Shown one piece after another: positions 4,338-6,000 of a stretch of 6,000 nt of DNA. The notes beneath the pieces are model-generated. The model searched no databases. It was not told the origin of the DNA and saw only the letters and a program-made list of their open reading frames with translations. Position 1 is the stretch's first letter. Each line of letters opens with the position of its first letter. Both the position numbers and the translations under genes were made by a program. Source of the DNA: Clostridia bacterium (GTDB lineage Bacteria; Bacillota; Clostridia; Christensenellales; UBA1242); contig JAFYKO010000021.1 of NCBI GenBank assembly GCA_017537515.1, positions 1 through 6,000 of the forward strand. The letters are read 5' to 3'.

Positions 4338-5813
4338 TCAAAGCAAAATGCAAATAACTCCGCCTTTGCCCTCGTTGACAATTCTTGTGAGGGTCTTTCT
4401 CATCTTCTGTTGTGCCTCTGCTGGCATAAGCACAATTTTGGACTTAATTCCATCGTTTACCATTGAATACAAGCTTTTTCCAAACATATTTGTATTCCAA
4501 ACATTTTCTGGGTTTTCCTCAAACTCGCTGGCTAGGAATTTAACCATCTCTTCGCTTTGTGCTTGAGAGCCAACAATCGGGCTGAGTTCGGTTTCTACAT
4601 CAACTTTCATAATATGCAAGCTTGGTGCACTCGCTCGAATCTTAACTCCATATCTCCCGCCTTGTTTTACAATTTGCGGGTCGTCAAGAACCATTTCTTC
4701 AGCGGTTGGAGTTACAACCCCATAGCCGGTTTGTTCCACCTGAGCAAGTGCCTCTTCAATCTTCTTGTATTCCCTGCGTGCATAGGCAAGTTCTCTGATA
4801 AGGCTTACAAGATGGAAATCATCACGAATTTCCTCACCGCATTGCTCTGAAAGAACCTTATAAAAGAGTTGTGGCTTTGCTTGAATCTTGATGCTTGCAC
4901 TTCCCTCGCCGAGATTGATTTTGTCAATGCCAATAGGCTCAAAATCCTCACTTTGTGCGAAAAGTACAGCGTTTTTATCAATCTGTCCAACCTTTGAGAT
5001 ATCTTCACAAAACGCCCGAATTTCTGCAAGAATGTTTCCAATCATCTCATTTTCATAAGGTAAAGCCTGCATCCACTCTGGAAGGTCGACTTTGAGTGTA
5101 CGAATCGGGAATTCCAAAAGCACTTTTTCAAAAATCTCTTCAATATCCTCTTTTTCAAGTTTTTTGACATCCATCGCAAGCACGCTTACATCATACTTCG
5201 CTTCAAGCCCTGCCCTAAGCGTTTCGACACTTTCGGATTTTGGCTTGGTTGTGTTGATAACGATTATAAACGGCTTGCCGGTCTTTTGCATTTCCGCAAC
5301 AACTTGCTCTTCCGCCTCAACATAACTGCTTCGAGGAATGTCGTTAACACTCCCGTCGCTTGTCATCACGATACCAATAGTAGAGTGGTCTGTCATAATT
5401 TTTTTGGTTCCAAGTTCCGCAGCCTCAGAGAAAGGAATTTCCTTATCCGTCCAAGGAGTTTTGACAAGTCTTGGCTTATCGTCCTCTTTGTGGCCCATAG
5501 CCCCGGCAATAAGATAGCCCACACTGTCAATCATCCTAACTTTCATCTCAGCGTTTGCGACGTTTATCTTAACCGCCTCGCTTGGGACAAATTTTGGCTG
5601 GGTGGTCATAATTGTAAGCCCGTCTGCACTTTGAGGAAGTTCATCAATGGTACGTTCTTTTGCGTGTCTATTTTTAATGTTTGGCACAACCAAACATTGC
5701 ATAAAATTACTGATAAAAGTCGACTTCCCGCAACGAACCGGCCCTACAACGCCAACATAAATATCCCCGCCCGTCCTTTCGTTAATGTCTTTATAAATAG
5801 AAAAGTTTTCCAT
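4338..5813 (-). CDS. spoIVA: Stage IV sporulation protein A, spore-coat basement ATPase
   Basis: SpoIVA is made in the mother cell and polymerises with ATP hydrolysis around the forespore, forming the platform on which the coat assembles; it is also needed for cortex formation. The 491-residue length matches Bacillus (492). The N-terminus (FSIYKDINERTGGDIYVGVVG) and the P-loop GPVRCGKST (24-32, Lys30) are conserved. The sensor threonines lie in TIMTTQPKF (Thr70, Thr71), and RMIDSVGY (Asp96) occupies the Walker B region. Other family matches are DELPQSADG, TPWTDKEIPFSEAAELGTKK and DHSTIGIVMTSDGS. The C-terminal half retains QTGYGVVTPTAEEM, GGRYGVKIRASAPS and the hydrophobic end GGVICILL. The start is ATG 5813, with GGAGG four bases upstream; a GTG 30 codons earlier is rejected. 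The terminator lies directly downstream, and a sigma-E-like promoter lies upstream. Confidence 0.97.
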   Translation of the reverse strand: MENFSIYKDINERTGGDIYVGVVGPVRCGKSTFISNFMQCLVVPNIKNRHAKERTIDELPQSADGLTIMTTQPKFVPSEAVKINVANAEMKVRMIDSVGYLIAGAMGHKEDDKPRLVKTPWTDKEIPFSEAAELGTKKIMTDHSTIGIVMTSDGSVNDIPRSSYVEAEEQVVAEMQKTGKPFIIVINTTKPKSESVETLRAGLEAKYDVSVLAMDVKKLEKEDIEEIFEKVLLEFPIRTLKVDLPEWMQALPYENEMIGNILAEIRAFCEDISKVGQIDKNAVLFAQSEDFEPIGIDKINLGEGSASIKIQAKPQLFYKVLSEQCGEEIRDDFHLVSLIRELAYARREYKKIEEALAQVEQTGYGVVTPTAEEMVLDDPQIVKQGGRYGVKIRASAPSLHIMKVDVETELSPIVGSQAQSEEMVKFLASEFEENPENVWNTNMFGKSLYSMVNDGIKSKIVLMPAEAQQKMRKTLTRIVNEGKGGVICILL

Positions 5814-5817
5814 TTTA

Positions 5818-5822
5818 CCTCC
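5818..5822 (-). promoter_or_regulatory. Ribosome binding site that fixes the spoIVA start
   Basis: GGAGG followed by TAAA and ATG at 5813. The spacing is short but the site is strong, and the start matches the family N-terminus. It rules out the in-frame GTG at 5903. Confidence 0.8.
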
Positions 5823-5834
5823 AAAATTTAATGT

Positions 5835-5863
5835 AATATATGCCCCTCTATCAGCGATTATGC
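5835..5863 (-). promoter_or_regulatory. Sigma-E-like promoter of spoIVA
   Basis: On the minus strand GCATAAT (5863-5857) matches the sigma-E -35 consensus KMATATT at 6 of 7 positions. After a 14-bp spacer, CATATATT (5842-5835) matches the -10 consensus CATACAMT at 6 of 8. Transcription would start near 5828, about 15 bases before the ATG. spoIVA is a known sigma-E gene in Bacillus, which supports the call. The -35 lies inside the end of the upstream reading frame. Confidence 0.5.
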
Positions 5864-6000
5864 AAAACTCGTTGACTTTTCCTCTTTTGCTCACAATAAC
5901 CACAATACTTGCACTTATTTTTGCTTTTTAAATAAGAAAGAAGCCTAAACACAGAAAAGAGAACCAAAAGAGAGGCGAAAACTATCATAACAACATTAAA
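5851..6000 (-). CDS. Small cysteine-rich membrane protein, C-terminal part (cut by window edge)
   Basis: A frame open from the right edge encodes 49 residues and ends at TGA 5853-5851. It begins with a single hydrophobic segment (VVMIVFASLLVLFSVFRLL, about residues 3-21). A basic linker (SYLKSKNK) follows, then KCKYCGYC, a CxxCxxC cluster, and a basic tail (EQKRKSQRVLHNR). This plan, one membrane helix then a cytoplasmic Cys cluster, resembles FeoB-associated Cys-rich small membrane proteins. I see no feo gene here, so this is only a resemblance. An ATG at 5988 could be the true start of a 45-residue protein, or the gene may extend past position 6000. It is followed at once by spoIVA with no terminator between, so some read-through into spoIVA is possible. 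Confidence 0.5.
   Translation of the reverse strand, partial: FNVVMIVFASLLVLFSVFRLLSYLKSKNKCKYCGYCEQKRKSQRVLHNR

Noticed and set aside
5286..5831. Plus-strand 181-codon frame opposite spoIVA
   Set aside because: It is antisense to a clearly conserved gene and has no ribosome binding site or recognisable domain.
5814..5903. GTG at 5903 as the start of spoIVA
   Set aside because: The extension has no family counterpart, overlaps the sigma-E-like promoter, and the ATG at 5813 has a strong ribosome binding site.

Overview
This AT-rich window comes from the chromosome of an endospore-forming Firmicute, most likely a member of the class Clostridia. It carries three sporulation genes recognisable from their protein sequence: spoIIGA (partial), sigG and spoIVA. 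It also carries the housekeeping operon rpsF-ssb-rpsR. AAGGAGG-type ribosome binding sites, sigma-A promoters with an extended -10, T-tailed hairpin terminators and two non-ATG starts (GTG and TTG) all fit a low-GC Gram-positive. I cannot name genus or species; the protein differences from Bacillus and the zinc-ribbon form of S18 suggest an uncultured-type clostridium.

Layout, left to right. Positions 1-382 (minus) hold the N-terminal membrane half of SpoIIGA, running off the left edge. Positions 383-768 contain no gene. They hold two copies of a hairpin-forming repeat, each preceded by 7-bp tandem repeats, then a second set of 7-bp repeats and a strong sigma-A promoter. Positions 769-1953 (plus) hold two genes of unknown function that look like a two-gene operon. 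It ends at a bidirectional terminator shared with the convergent sigG. Positions 2017-2790 (minus) encode the late forespore sigma factor SigG, preceded by a good match to a sigma-F promoter. Positions 2943-3059 hold the terminator of the ribosomal operon and an unexplained structured 3' region. Positions 3066-4170 (minus) are rpsR, ssb and rpsF, transcribed rpsF to rpsR from a sigma-A promoter at 4249-4277. Positions 4338-5813 (minus) encode SpoIVA, the spore-coat basement ATPase, with its own terminator and a sigma-E-like promoter. Positions 5851-6000 (minus) hold the C-terminal end of a small cysteine-rich membrane protein that runs off the right edge.

How the genes relate. SpoIIGA activates pro-sigma-E in the mother cell, sigma-E drives spoIVA, sigma-F in the forespore drives sigG, and SigG runs late forespore expression. 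The promoter-like sites seen here agree with that cascade. In Bacillus and many clostridia the order is spoIIGA-sigE-sigG. Here sigG lies upstream of spoIIGA, and the unknown two-gene operon sits between them on the opposite strand. That operon and its repeat-rich flank are the least explained part of the window. I did not see a mobile element, CRISPR array, tRNA or rRNA.
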